DNA of 64,000 nucleotides from Daldinia sp. FL1419 (taxonomy: Eukaryota; Ascomycota; Sordariomycetes; Xylariales; Hypoxylaceae), in the NCBI GenBank assembly GCA_025201765.1, contig MU623377.1, positions 124,001 through 188,000 on the forward strand, given 5' to 3'. Shown one piece after another: positions 45,876-57,286 of this stretch. The position numbers and the translations under genes are program-made. The notes below the pieces were generated by a model that made no database searches, had not been told where the DNA came from, and was given only the letters and a program-made list of their open reading frames with translations. How positions within the stretch are numbered: position 1 is the first letter of the stretch; every line of letters begins with the position of its first letter.

Positions 45876-48800
45876 ATGGCTGACAACAGTGATATCAACA
45901 CTGTTCTCAGAAACTCGCTCGCTCCAGGTATGCATTCTTGAAATATATTTTCAGTGGTACCTAGCCGCTTTGACCGTTGAACGTCTCGCGTGCTCGTACC
46001 TACACGTCACTTTTTTTTTATACTGAGCTCTATACTAACCCTTGACCCCTCTTCCTATAGACGCGGCTACGCGAACTGGTGCCGAGCAACAGCTAACCCA
46101 AGCTGCCGAAAACAATTTCGTAAGTTTTATACTCTCGTTGGTTAATTAACTAGTTGATCGACCGTAGCTGACCTATCCTTTTTAATTTTAGCCCCTGTAT
46201 TTGGCGACCCTAGTCCAGTCATTGGCAGACGAGAATGCCCAGGGCGACATCAGAGTTGCTGCGGGTCTAGCCTTGAAGAACGCATTTAGCACCCGCGAAT
46301 TCTCCCGACAGAACGAGTTACAGCTGAAATGGCTACAGCAGACAGACCAAGAAACCAAGACCCGCGTTAAGGAGCTTGCCATCCAGACGCTTTCCTCTAG
46401 CAACGCGCAAGCTGGCCAAGCCTCCGCCCAGGTTATCGCCGCTATCGCCGCGATCGAGCTCCCTAGGAACCAATGGCCGGATCTATTGCAGGTCTTGGTT
46501 CAGAATGTCAGCGCAGGTGCGCCTCATCAGAAGCAAGCTTCGTTGACCTGTATAGGCTACATTTGCGAGAGTCAGGATCCCGAGCTCAGAACTGCCTTGA
46601 TCGGACACTCTAATGCCATTCTTACCGCCGTCGTCCAAGGTGCGCGCAAGGAGGAGACGAACGCGGAAGTGCGTTTCTCCGCGATAACCGCGCTTGGCGA
46701 CTCTCTCGAGTTTGTCGGCAACAACTTCAAGCATGAGGGTGAGAGAAACTATATCATGCAGGTAGTCTGCGAGGCTACCCAAGCCGACGACACGCGCATA
46801 CAACAAGGTGCATTTGGTTGCCTCAACCGTATAATGGGTCTTTACTATGAAAACATGCGTTACTATATGGAGAAGGCCCTTTTCGGTCTTACGATTCTGG
46901 GTATGAAGAATGAAGACGAGGACGTTGCAAAGCTTGCCGTGGAATTCTGGAGTACTGTATGTGAGGAGGAGATCAACATAGAGGAGGATAACGCGCAGGT
47001 ATGTCGCTATGATCCGCATGGGGCTTATAACCGGCTGACAAAACTTGTGTAGGTCGATAGCGCTGACCAGATGCGCCCCTTCTATAACTTCGCCCGAGTT
47101 GCGACTGGTGAAGTTGTGCCTGCTCTGCTACAACTTCTCACCAAGCAAGACGAAGACGCCACAGATGACGAGTACAACTTGTCCCGAGCCGCATACCAGT
47201 GTCTTCAACTTTACGCCCAAGCGGTTGGTGCAAACATCATTCAACCGGTTATCCAGTTTGTTGAGTCACATCTTCGATCCAGTGACTGGCACTTCCGGGA
47301 AGCCGCGGTGGCTGCATTTGGAGCAATCATGGAAGGTCCCGAGGAAAAGGTCCTCGAGCCTATTGTCAAGCAGGCTTTGCCTATCTTGATTAGCATGATG
47401 GAAGATAGCTCTACTTTTGTTAAGGACTCTACCGCTTACGCTCTCGGCCGCATTACGGATGCCTGCTCGCAAGCTATCGATCCTAACACGCATTTGGATC
47501 CCCTGATTCGATCCTTGTTCGCCGGTGTCCACGATGTCAAGATGGCGGCGTCTTGCTGCTGGGCCTTGATGAATTTGGCCGAACGCTTCTCTGGAGACCT
47601 TGACGCGACTTCCAACCCTATCACGCCTCACTTCAACCAGAGCGTTCAGAATCTCTTGGCCGTTACCTCGCAGCCTAACATAGAGACTGCCGTTCGGACC
47701 ACTTCTTACGAGGTTCTCAGTGCCTTCGTCCAGCACGCCGCGACGGAGAGTTTCCCGGCCATTGCCCAGCTTTCCGACGTGATCATCAAGCGACTCGAAG
47801 AGACCATTCCCCTACAGAACCAGGTCGTCAGCATAGAAGACAAGATTGCGTTGGAAGAAATGCAGACAAGCCTGAGCACTGTCCTGCAGTCGATTATCCA
47901 GCGATTAGAGAAGGAGATTTCTCCCCAGGGGGACAGGATCATGCAGGTCTCACTCCAGATCCTCAGCACAGCTGGAGCTAAATCCAGCGTTCCCGAATCT
48001 ATCTTTGCCACGATTAGTGGGTTAGCGAATGCGATGGAAGAGGATTTCGTCAAGTACATGGATGCTTTCACTCCATTCCTGTATAACGCACTCGGCAACC
48101 AAGAGGAGCCTAGTCTCTGCTCCATGGCCATTGGCCTCGTTAGCGACATCACCCGATCAATGGGCGAACGCAGCCAACCGTACTGCGATAACTTCATGAA
48201 TTATCTCCTAAACAATCTTAGGGTTTGTCTTTTCTCTCCTTTTCTTAGTTTTCGTGATATTTATCTTATATTTATATACTTTTGATTATCTATTGAACGA
48301 CATGTCTAACGAATCAGGTGCAGAGTACGAGTCTCTCGAACCAATTCAAGCCCGCCATTCTCCAATGTTTTGGCGACATTGCCAATGCTATCGGCGGGCA
48401 CTTCGAGGCTTACTTGGCGGTCGTCGCCCAAGTCTTACAACAGGCCGCGACCGTGACGGCCGCGCCCGACGGTTCTTACGAGCTCTACGACTACGTCATC
48501 TCCCTGCGGGAAGGTATTATGGACGCTTGGGGTGGCATTATTGGTGCCATGAAGCTGAGCGGCAAAAGTAAGTTGTCTTTTAGGTCCAGTTTAGGTGATA
48601 AGGCTAACAAGTCAAAAGCCGCGGCCCTTCAACCCTACGTGCAGCCCATCTTCCAGCTGCTAAACATTATATCCCAAGATATGAACCGCAGCGAGTCACT
48701 TATGCGATCGTCTATGGGAGTTATTGGGTAAGTACACAAAATAGCCTTCATCCTTCGAGTCTCGATTCTAACCGGAAACTCAGTGACCTGGCCGACGCGT

Positions 48801-48973
48801 TCCCCAATGGTGAGCTTGCTGATGCTTTCAGACAAGATTGGGTCACTGCTATGATCAAGGAGACCAAGACGAATAGGGAATTCCAGTCTCGTACGATTGA
48901 CACTGCCCGATGGGCCCGAGAGCAGGTTAAGCGCCAACTGGGCGGCTCTCAGGCTATCATGCAACAAACTTGA
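45876..48973 (+). CDS. KAP95: Importin subunit beta-1 (KAP95)
   Basis: Nuclear import receptor that binds importin alpha with cargo, passes nucleoporins and releases cargo on Ran-GTP. Seven exons, 45876-45927, 46061-46119, 46192-46998, 47053-48222, 48324-48567, 48619-48727 and 48784-48973, join to 876 residues, the family's size. The whole protein is helical HEAT-repeat sequence. Recognisable blocks include DVNTVLRNSL-like at the start (here DINTVLRNSLAP), RVAAGLALKNAFS near 60, IQQGAFGCLNRIM near 240, DWHFREAAVAAFGAIMEGP near 400 with the acidic DEDATDDEYNLSRAA just before, and FKPAILQCFGDIANAIGGHF near 710. It ends REQVKRQLGGSQAIMQQT. The fifth intron (48568-48618) is 51 bp, a multiple of three and without stops, so a read-through protein is possible. 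A GGCTAAC branch motif inside it argues that it is spliced. Confidence 0.95.
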
Positions 48974-49950
48974 GCATCATCAATCGAGATGCTTTAAGTT
49001 GTCGTCCACCCCATCCCTCCCCATTCACATATTGCACCGCCACGCGTCACCACACTTGATCCTCCCGACGAACAAGCCCGACTAAGGTCTGGCCTTGTAT
49101 ACAAAGTTCGGAGGGGAACCCAGCATCAGAATTTCCCTACCCGACCCCTGCACCAACCCGACCCTATCTGTATATAGATTCACAATCCCCATAGCCCTAG
49201 TAATTCAATACCCCCTGTCACCCATATTCACCCGTGGAAATCCCCCCCCGTCACAACACATCTACCCAATACGCCAACATATTTTGCTGAGTTTTCCTTC
49301 GGTTTGGACTGCAAAGCCATAACGGAGATATTTCTAGTCCCCTTTTAGAGAGAAGATCACGTCATGTACGCCCCTATAACTCTGGGTTTGGGGCCACGAA
49401 TTCATGTAAGGAAAGGCGAGGTGCCAAAGCAAAAGATAGAGAGGACGTTGTTATGTCATGAGAATAGGCATTCAGACCTAACGCAACTCCGCCGAGGTCA
49501 TTTTCTAGTCTACTTCAAGTGAAGAGACGTATTACGAAAAGGCCCGATTGGAAGTTCTAACGGCGGCGTCGAGGGATTCGGGGTTTGTTTTAAGCTAGGA
49601 CGAGCTATGTGTTTTCACTCGGCCCAACGAACCGTTCGGACGCCCGCACAAGACTTGACGAAGGGTTGGTCCTTTTTTTCGTCACGCTGGCCCGGGGCGA
49701 GTGAGGGTTCGTAGCAAGGGGTTTTAGGAAGGTCGGTTTTATGACACCAACCGGACTGGACTGGACTTGGGTCCGGGCTTTCGAGGACTCGCTCGCTTTT
49801 ATATCTATCCCCCCCTACCCGCGCGAAAGAGAATTTGCGATGAGCATGGCATGGCAATGGCTTGGCCCGGTAGCGGTAGTGCAGTGCTGACATTTGACGA
49901 ATAAAGGCTGTTTCTACCCATACTTTAATGCGTTGATTTGTTGAGACTTG

Positions 49951-49996
49951 ACTGACTGACTGAATGAATGAATGGATGGATTGATTGATTGATTGA
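49951..49996. repeat. Tetranucleotide microsatellite
   Basis: ACTG, AATG, ATGG and ATTG units follow one another without a break, giving a compound tetranucleotide array that has drifted by single-base changes. Confidence 0.8.
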
Positions 49997-50291
49997 ACAA
50001 ATGTAGGCGCGACCCTTTTGGCTTTGGTCTAAGGGTAAGTGCAAGTGCTTGTAAGGCGGTGGTGTTTGAGAGTGAGCGAGTTGTGATGTGGTGAGCAGCT
50101 TGTAGGTCTTCATGTTAGTCCTGTGAGATTATCTTTGCGAGTAGCATCACTAATACATACAACCTCGGCTGTCTTTTCAGCGCATGCTATTGGGCCGAGT
50201 GATGAACTACGGATATAGGTACCTACCTAGTCAGGTAGTCGGTATGGGGCTGTAGTTGATGGCGAGGAAGCATACGTGCACTAATATGTAA

Positions 50292-50319
<28 letters not shown>
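50292..50319. repeat. (GT)14 microsatellite
   Basis: Fourteen uninterrupted GT units in intergenic DNA; likely polymorphic between strains. Confidence 0.95.
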
Positions 50320-50323
<4 letters not shown>

Positions 50324-51210
50324 ATCCTTTTACCCCTATACCCGCCTGTTATGTCCTCCCCCTTCCCCTTACTCGGCGTAGGTATAGCGTAAATACATTC
50401 AGGGATAGATTAACCGATATGTCTACCCCTTTATACCGTATGAACGAAAACGCTACGAGACTGATCTGCTCCCCACACTCCCTTTACCTTTGCCGTAGTA
50501 TCTTTACGTGCGAGGGCAGCTTTTGCGCAATGTGAGCGTGGCTAGGGAGTTGGGTAACTTGACAAGTTAATATAAACATCTAACCTAGGTATTTAGTTAC
50601 CTAGTCTATATATATCCCCAGACCCGACGTCTCGAGGAACCATGTCCTCATCGAGAACCGTATACTCACTCTACCTAGCTTTCAAGCCGTCGTCCGCCCT
50701 CTTCTATATCACTGGTCATTAACCACCAACCATAAACTAGGTAGTTAGGTAGTTATAAGCCTACAACTCACCATGAATCCAATAAACACTACACAAAACA
50801 ACGATATATAACAAATCCCCAATCCCCAATCTCCAATCCCCTCCTGTTGTATATGCATGCAGTATACATAACAAGCCACACCCCGTCTTTTCCCACGCTC
50901 CGTCCTAGTATCTGTACATAGATGCGTGGCATCATGTATGTATGTATTCCCATTTCCGTCCCTGTTCCATTTTCCTTCCTTCCCTTCTCCAATCCAAGTC
51001 CAATGTGAACGCAAACTCCCTTTATAGTTAGATAGTTACAGGGTGTAGAAGTATGTAAAAGTGTGGGCATGCAAATAAATGCACGCAGAAATAGAATTCG
51101 TTATATCATGCCGTGATACAATCTCGGCTTGCTTACCGCCACTCCCGGAGAATCGTGCCCAATCCCTACTAGGTCGTCGAACGACTCTGTTGACCAGACG
51201 TAGCACCACA

Positions 51211-51226
51211 CCCCCCCCCCCCCCCC
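51211..51226. repeat. C16 homopolymer
   Basis: Sixteen uninterrupted C on the plus strand, 24 bp beyond the stop of the minus-strand CTF1-type gene. Its 3' untranslated RNA would therefore carry G16. Confidence 0.95.
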
Positions 51227-51249
51227 TAAAAGGCCAAGTAGCGCTTATC

Positions 51250-54237
51250 CTAAGTCTGGGGAAGATAACTAGGAATATCGTACGTGCTATAGATGAGACT
51301 TGCAGGGTCTGTTGGAGGCCACTGCCCCCCGGCGCCATCCACGAGCATCTGCAAATTACTATCGAAGCCGTCGTTGAGTGCTACTGCCGATTGGTATTCG
51401 GGATAATACGCGACGGGCTGGTGCTGATACGGATCTATAGTTGTAGGCGTCGGTCCAGGCATATGATGGGATGCTTCGGCTAGCATGTCGAGTCCGGAGT
51501 TGGGATAGACCTGCTGCGAATAAGTCTGAGGATGAGGCGGTTGAGGCGAGGCCGATTGCTGGTGCGGTGCTCCATACGGTGTCTGTGATAGGGGTGGAAG
51601 ATAGACTGTTTGGGCAAAGCCAGGCTGCGTTTGCTGCAACGGTGCAAGTCGCTGGGGCTCCGGATCCTCCCTTACTGTAAACTGCTCCCGTTCGTCCATG
51701 TATGGTGTTGGTGGTGTAGAACGTATACGGCCAAGGTGGGCGGCTTCGTACTGGACATAGCTCGTAGTTGTTCGAGGGTGCATAACAGTAAGGGCGTAGG
51801 GTTGAGGTTCCTTCTATAGTCAAGATCAGTCAAATTCAACTTCATTTTCGAAAGACCACTTACCCCATCGGTCATCGTCCCAGCTTGAAATGAGATTCTC
51901 CTGGGATTTGGGTCCTCGTGCCACTTCTCCAGGCCGTTACACCAAGTCTTGGCAAGAGGCCACGCTTTCTGGCACTCCCTCAGGATAGCTACGATATGGG
52001 TATACATGGAGCGACCTTCCCTTTGTATGGCATCGATGCTTTGTCCTGCGTGGTGGACATCCACTAATAAGGGTTAGCAAACAAGATCTTCTGTCGACAG
52101 CGTCCATATTAGAAAAGGGGAGCCTTACATTGAGGGAATTTACAGAGATACGACGATAGCAATCCACACCCATAGATAATAAAACCCTATACGGATATAA
52201 TAAGTACTTTTATCAATTGCTACGAGTTCGTCGGCTCCACTTACAGCCATCTGAGAGCCGACTCTTCCTACTTCAATCCCAGGTTCGTAGTGAGCCTCTA
52301 TCTGCGAGTACAACTTCCTGACTTGGTAAAATAGTTCAAATGCCATGTCCTTATAGAACCTGACGTCTGGATTGTTGGTACTCCCTTGGGCATGGCGAAT
52401 CATACTAATCAGAGTATTAGCATAAGTTAAAACTTGACGACATGTACGTACTCTTCCATGTATTCCTTACGGAGAACGATATGGCAGAGCCGGAGACAGC
52501 CGGTCATACCAAGATATGCCTAATGATAGTGTTAGCGATGCACCTAGGATGAGGGACGGAACTATTCCAGTACCAAATCTTCCGCAAAGTTCCTGTAGCC
52601 GCTTAATGTGACCTTATTAAAGGTGTGCTCATTTGGGAGATTGTCTTCGAAATCCCGGAGCTTTTGTCTCAGCTTAGCGTATTCGCTGGAACTATCATTG
52701 GGGCGCCCACATCTCCTGTTGAAAAGAAGCCTTCGAGCGATGATTCCCCATAGGTTGTGGACCTGCATTAGGGATGCAAATAAGGACCTTGGCTTAAGCG
52801 TGACGAGGCTCGGGTCCTGGAGGGCGGGTGGCGTGCCGTCGAGAGCTGCACGCCGCTCGGGGATTTTACCTTTATCGAACTCCGCTTCATCGCTGGGCAG
52901 AAGAGCGGTGATGTCACCGGGTGCGAGGGATAGTGGCTTGTATGGGCCGGAATGAAGATTGTCTTGGCCTAGTTATCCGGTTAGGGGAATCAACATAGGT
53001 TTCCTTAAACGCGAACATACTGTGTAACATCCACTATAAGCTCAGAAGTCATCCGTTAGCTTAGCTACCCAATCAGTCTGAAACAAAGGCCGATATTTCG
53101 AATTGGGATAGTGCAGGGCCATTGACTCACGAATGTGCGTCTAGCGGACTCTGCCCGAATCCGATGTCCCAAAGGCGATTGTTCCGTGATAGGACCATAC
53201 GCCTCCTCTCGATGGAGTCGCATCAAGGCAGCCATCCTGAAGGCGATACCCGCGCTGATCTTTTTGAAGGTCAGAGTTGCGAGGCTTTTCAACTATATAT
53301 CTTGGAATAGGCTTACGTAGCTAGTATTTGACTTGCCGCTGCCTTGCTCGGCGATGCTTAAAACATAGAATGCTTGACACCTCTCGAGAGTCGGCTGCTT
53401 ATAGAGCTCATGGACGGCTAGGCATTGGGCTCTGTGCATAAACTCGGTTACTGCCGTGAGACCGTCGCCGTAGGTTTCTATTATAGTCTTGTTAAACCTA
53501 GCTGAGATCGCGAGAATGCTCAGGAGGAGGAAGACATTGACCGATGAGGGATTTTCCTTGACAAGTCTGGGGAACATTTTTTTCGGAATAAAGCCTAGTT
53601 GGAAGTAATTCCTAGTAAAAGTATTAATGCCGTCCACGACGGTATCAACCCCCGGAAGAAGATCCCATTCATTGTCGGGTTTAGGGGGTTTGTAGTCGGC
53701 AAGGGGGTTCCGTGGGGGACCTGGAGAAGCATACGGCTCATTCTTGACTTTGGCGTCTCTTGCTTTCTTGTCGGCCCTCTGGCGTGGATGTCGAAACGAC
53801 CGGTCTTGATCTAAGTCTCCGCGGGTAGGGAAGACGCTAGAAATCAGATGTAAGCTTGCAGGGAAATGAAAGAATTCTTAGAGATTATAAGCTACCATTC
53901 GTCAGGCACGTTTGCTTCTATACACGACTTGCATGGGGGTACTTTGTCATGAATACACTTGCTGCGCATCCGGCGACATCTAGGAAGAGTCTAAGTTTTA
54001 GCGACGATACCACCGTCTCCGAGGACGATACACACGATACCTTCGGCATGCAATAGGTGCACGGCGCTTGATGGGGGCCGCGCTCTTAGAATCGTGGTTG
54101 ACGGACCCAGAAGGCGTAGTCGGTTGCGGAGACGAGGAGGCACGATCTATTCCGGGATCCGGAACCATGGCCATTACGGAGTTTGGGTAAGACGGGGGGC
54201 CGTTTAGCGTCTTGGATCGGGTCGAATCTAAAGTCAC
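51250..54237 (-). CDS. Zn2Cys6 transcription factor, CTF1/FarA-FarB family
   Basis: Fungal activator family controlling fatty-acid use and cutinase genes. Eleven minus-strand exons join in frame to 795 residues: 54237-54041, 53979-53896, 53836-53317, 53259-53131, 53033-53021, 52968-52574, 52519-52452, 52404-52245, 52186-52129, 52063-51864 and 51813-51250. The Zn2Cys6 cluster is split by two introns: C64, C67, C74, C82, C85, C94, within RRAPIACRRCRRMRSKC and PPCKSC. The fungal TF middle domain follows (FTRNYFQLGFIPKK, PTLERCQAFYVLSIAEQGSG, AFRMAALMRLHREE, RAESARRTFWMLHSQDN). The C-terminal part is Gln/Pro-rich. The fifth exon is 13 bp. Names such as cutinase transcription factor 1 beta would fit; the exact member cannot be fixed. 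The start may instead be the Met at residue 22. No cutinase or beta-oxidation gene lies nearby. Confidence 0.88.
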
Positions 54238-54434
54238 ACGTCACACAGCGGTCCCAGATTTAGAAATCGGACCCGCGATGTAACTAGGTTAACAACTAAC
54301 CTTGGGTAGGTTTATCCATCCCAAGGAAAGTGGCCGCGGCGTTAGCAGCTTAGCCCGGCTCTAGTCTTATAACTAGGTTCTCGTGCTAGACCCCGGCGCT
54401 CTGGTAACGGTGGATATCTTTTATATAGATAGGT

Positions 54435-54491
54435 GTATATGTATATATATAAGTATATATATATATATAGGTATGTATATATATATATATA
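54435..54491. repeat. TA-rich microsatellite
   Basis: Runs of TATATA interrupted by single G bases over about 57 bp, about 200 bp upstream of the CTF1-type start codon. Confidence 0.85.
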
Positions 54492-54910
54492 CTCAATAGG
54501 CTTAATAAGTTGATTCTCAGATAGTTAGAATTTGTCGTGGGTCGTATAGTTTGTTATACGGTAGTTATAGCTATACACAATGGTTATTGGGTTAGGGCTC
54601 CCCTCGTATCACATCGTATGCATTTATATTCGGGGAAAAGCTAGAAGTTGATATAAGAAGGTAGAAAAAGAATTGATTTGAGCGGTAAAATAACGATAGA
54701 AGATGGCTGGACCACGGAGCCTTACTGGATTATCAACCCGGTCGATCTCTTGGTACTCTTGGTAGAGGACGAGGCATTCGCAGGCATCTTTGATACCACC
54801 CCCCATAGACGGCCCTAGACCTAGCTCAGCTTAGTTCCAGCTTCTTGGAGGTACGTAAGCGAGTCCGGGTAAGGCCAACGTAGCAACGCGGTGGTTGAAT
54901 CCCGTGCGGT

Positions 54911-54976
54911 GGGAAGAAAAACAAAAAAAGAAAGAAGAGCAACAAAGAAAAAAGAAAAAAAAGAAAAAAAAAGGAG
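54911..54976. repeat. Purine (A/G) tract
   Basis: About 66 bp consisting almost only of A and G on the plus strand, with four C. Low complexity. Confidence 0.85.
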
Positions 54977-57286
54977 GCTCGTGAGACGAAAGAAAGTAAG
55001 AATATGAGAAATAAATGAGCCTAGCGTGTTAAGTTGTCTGATGAGTTGTGTTTAGCGTGTACCGTAGAAAAATAAGAAAGTCTGTGTGCCGTGGTACTTT
55101 CTTGGATCCGATAAACGCAGTTCGTGGTTGCCTATAGTTAAGGTATAATAGGTACATGTAGCTACTATATGCATACTAATTGTATTTTATATATTATATG
55201 CAAAGCAAGTATACTATATACCTCCTAATAGTACCTACATGTACATCTTACTTGTTGTAAATAGTAGTACATAATAATTAAAGGTAGGTACACGCTAGTA
55301 GACATATACACCTAATTGCCTATAGATACCTTTGTACCACATCGCATACGCTGCATAGATAAGGAGGTATATGTAATTCGGGCATGGGACCGGGGGGCAA
55401 GACCGGGGCTAAAGTATGTAATTCGGTACGCTATTTTGTCGGTTCCTTTCCGATTCATTCTGGGAGGAAGGAATGTTGAATGCTGCTGCAGCTGAAAAAA
55501 AAGCAGGATATAAATTTCCCGCGCTCATGTCCTAATCTGCTTATTAAAATCCGTCCTTGACCCTTTTTGATAGGTCCCAAATATCTATGTAAAAACAATC
55601 GCTCACCCATGGTTACCTACCTATGCTACCAGGTTATTTTGTATGGTAATCCCGTCGATGGCTGTCCAGGTAGCTAGCTTATTAGATATTCTGGGGCCCC
55701 AGGCTGACCAATGCTGCGCTCCCGGAGCCGAACTCCCTTGCCCTATACACGTGTAATTTGACGCCTGTTACACCGCGTATCTATTAAGGGTCTTTGTCGA
55801 TTGGTGCTAATATATGTTGTATTTACTCCACGATTACTACCTAGTTACCTATGATTTGCTTTACAGCTCCATCTTCCGCAGCTTCTAAGCGGCTACAACT
55901 ACCCAGTATATGATCTGACGGTCTGATCAGGCTGTCTTTCTAGGCAATGGATAAATGAATTCCGGGGCACCTGGACGGAAGAAGCTAGGTACCTACTCTT
56001 CCATCTTCTGTTAATTCCAACAACATATGTGGCGGTGTCTATTAGGTCTCGACCATCGAGGCTCCTCATACAAAGAGCTCCTAAATATCGGTGCTCCAGT
56101 CTCAGCTAGGACTGTAATTTGTCTTCCAACAGGGTTACCTTCACAGTGCCTATTAGAATACGCACTAATAAGTAACCCGCCGCAACCTCTGTTTGTCAAA
56201 GACAAGAGGAAAGCTATCACACTTTTTCTCTCATATAATAGGATAAAGAACGAATTAGATATCGGTAAGGGAGCAGGGTATGGCAACCTAACTAGACAGC
56301 CCTGAAATTTGTGTATACGCGGATTCATTTACTTTAGACCCGGTTATACCGCTAGATGCCCATACGCCATAGTCGCGCCTCCCGGGTGATTAAACGTAGA
56401 TTAGGCAGGTATCTACATAACTAATATAATACCCGCCCACTAAGCATGGACGAACGCGTGTGTATATACGATGTGAATGAAAAAAAAAAGAAGAAAAAGA
56501 AAAAAAGAACCCTATGCGTACTGAAGAGTACTCTCCTATCAGTAGACTATTTCCAATATCAACCACTAAGACATAGAACAAGAACACTAGTTGTATCTAG
56601 ACTACATATAACTACTTAAAGATTATGGTCTGGAGTATATATACACTTAACTAGGTAATCATAGTTACAAGTTTAGAACATCTACCTGTTAGGTAGTTGA
56701 TAGAATCGGGCAATTAGTTAAATATTTGCTTGAACTTATTTCTAGTATTCATTAGATATCAGACATTAAGACTTATCATGCAATAGCATTTCAGTGCAAT
56801 ATGTATTGCTAACCATCATATTATATAACTTGAATTTCAGGCCCCCCGGAGCCTCGTCTTTGTAGACTATGCTCTGCCCAAAGCGCCATGAACCCCATCT
56901 TTGAGCTGGTGGCAGCACCTCCTTATGATACCCTTCGAAGCTCCGGTTCCAATCCGTATCCAAAGTCCCTCGAGGCGAGTCCCCCCAGGCTCGGAAGCTC
57001 TGTTCTACTCGTACTCGCCCAATGCAGACAAAAAAAATAGCAAAATTCCAGAAAACGCCAGCCCGCTAAATGCACCAATGCTAGCCAGTACCGTGACCCA
57101 TCCGCCGTAGGTCACCACCCTCAGCTGACTCTAATGACTAAAGTAAGTATTATACACAGGGGTCTAAAGGCCAGCGCTGAGAAATATGTACGCGTGAAAA
57201 TGATGCCACTTCTGGCGAATGAACTTTTGAGCGTAACAAAAGGAAATGAGAAATTAGGTTAATATAATATTTGCGTCGGCAATCAT

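Larger units (their letters stand above)
48974..51249. other. KAP95-CTF1 intergenic region
   Basis: About 2.3 kb between two convergent stops. No supported gene. Simple repeats include GACT/GAAT/GATT tetranucleotides at 49951-49996, (GT)14 at 50292-50319 and a C16 run at 51211-51226. AGGTACCTACCTAG lies at about 50217-50231. Confidence 0.45.
54238..57286. other. CTF1-SEC2 intergenic region (3 kb)
   Basis: No supported gene in about 3 kb. A TA-rich microsatellite spans 54435-54491 and an A/G-rich tract 54911-54976. Overlapping frames at 56011-56328 on both strands have no family resemblance. A+T-rich DNA with GTAC/TACCT motifs dominates 55130-55380. The left part must contain the promoter of the minus-strand CTF1-type gene. 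Confidence 0.45.
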
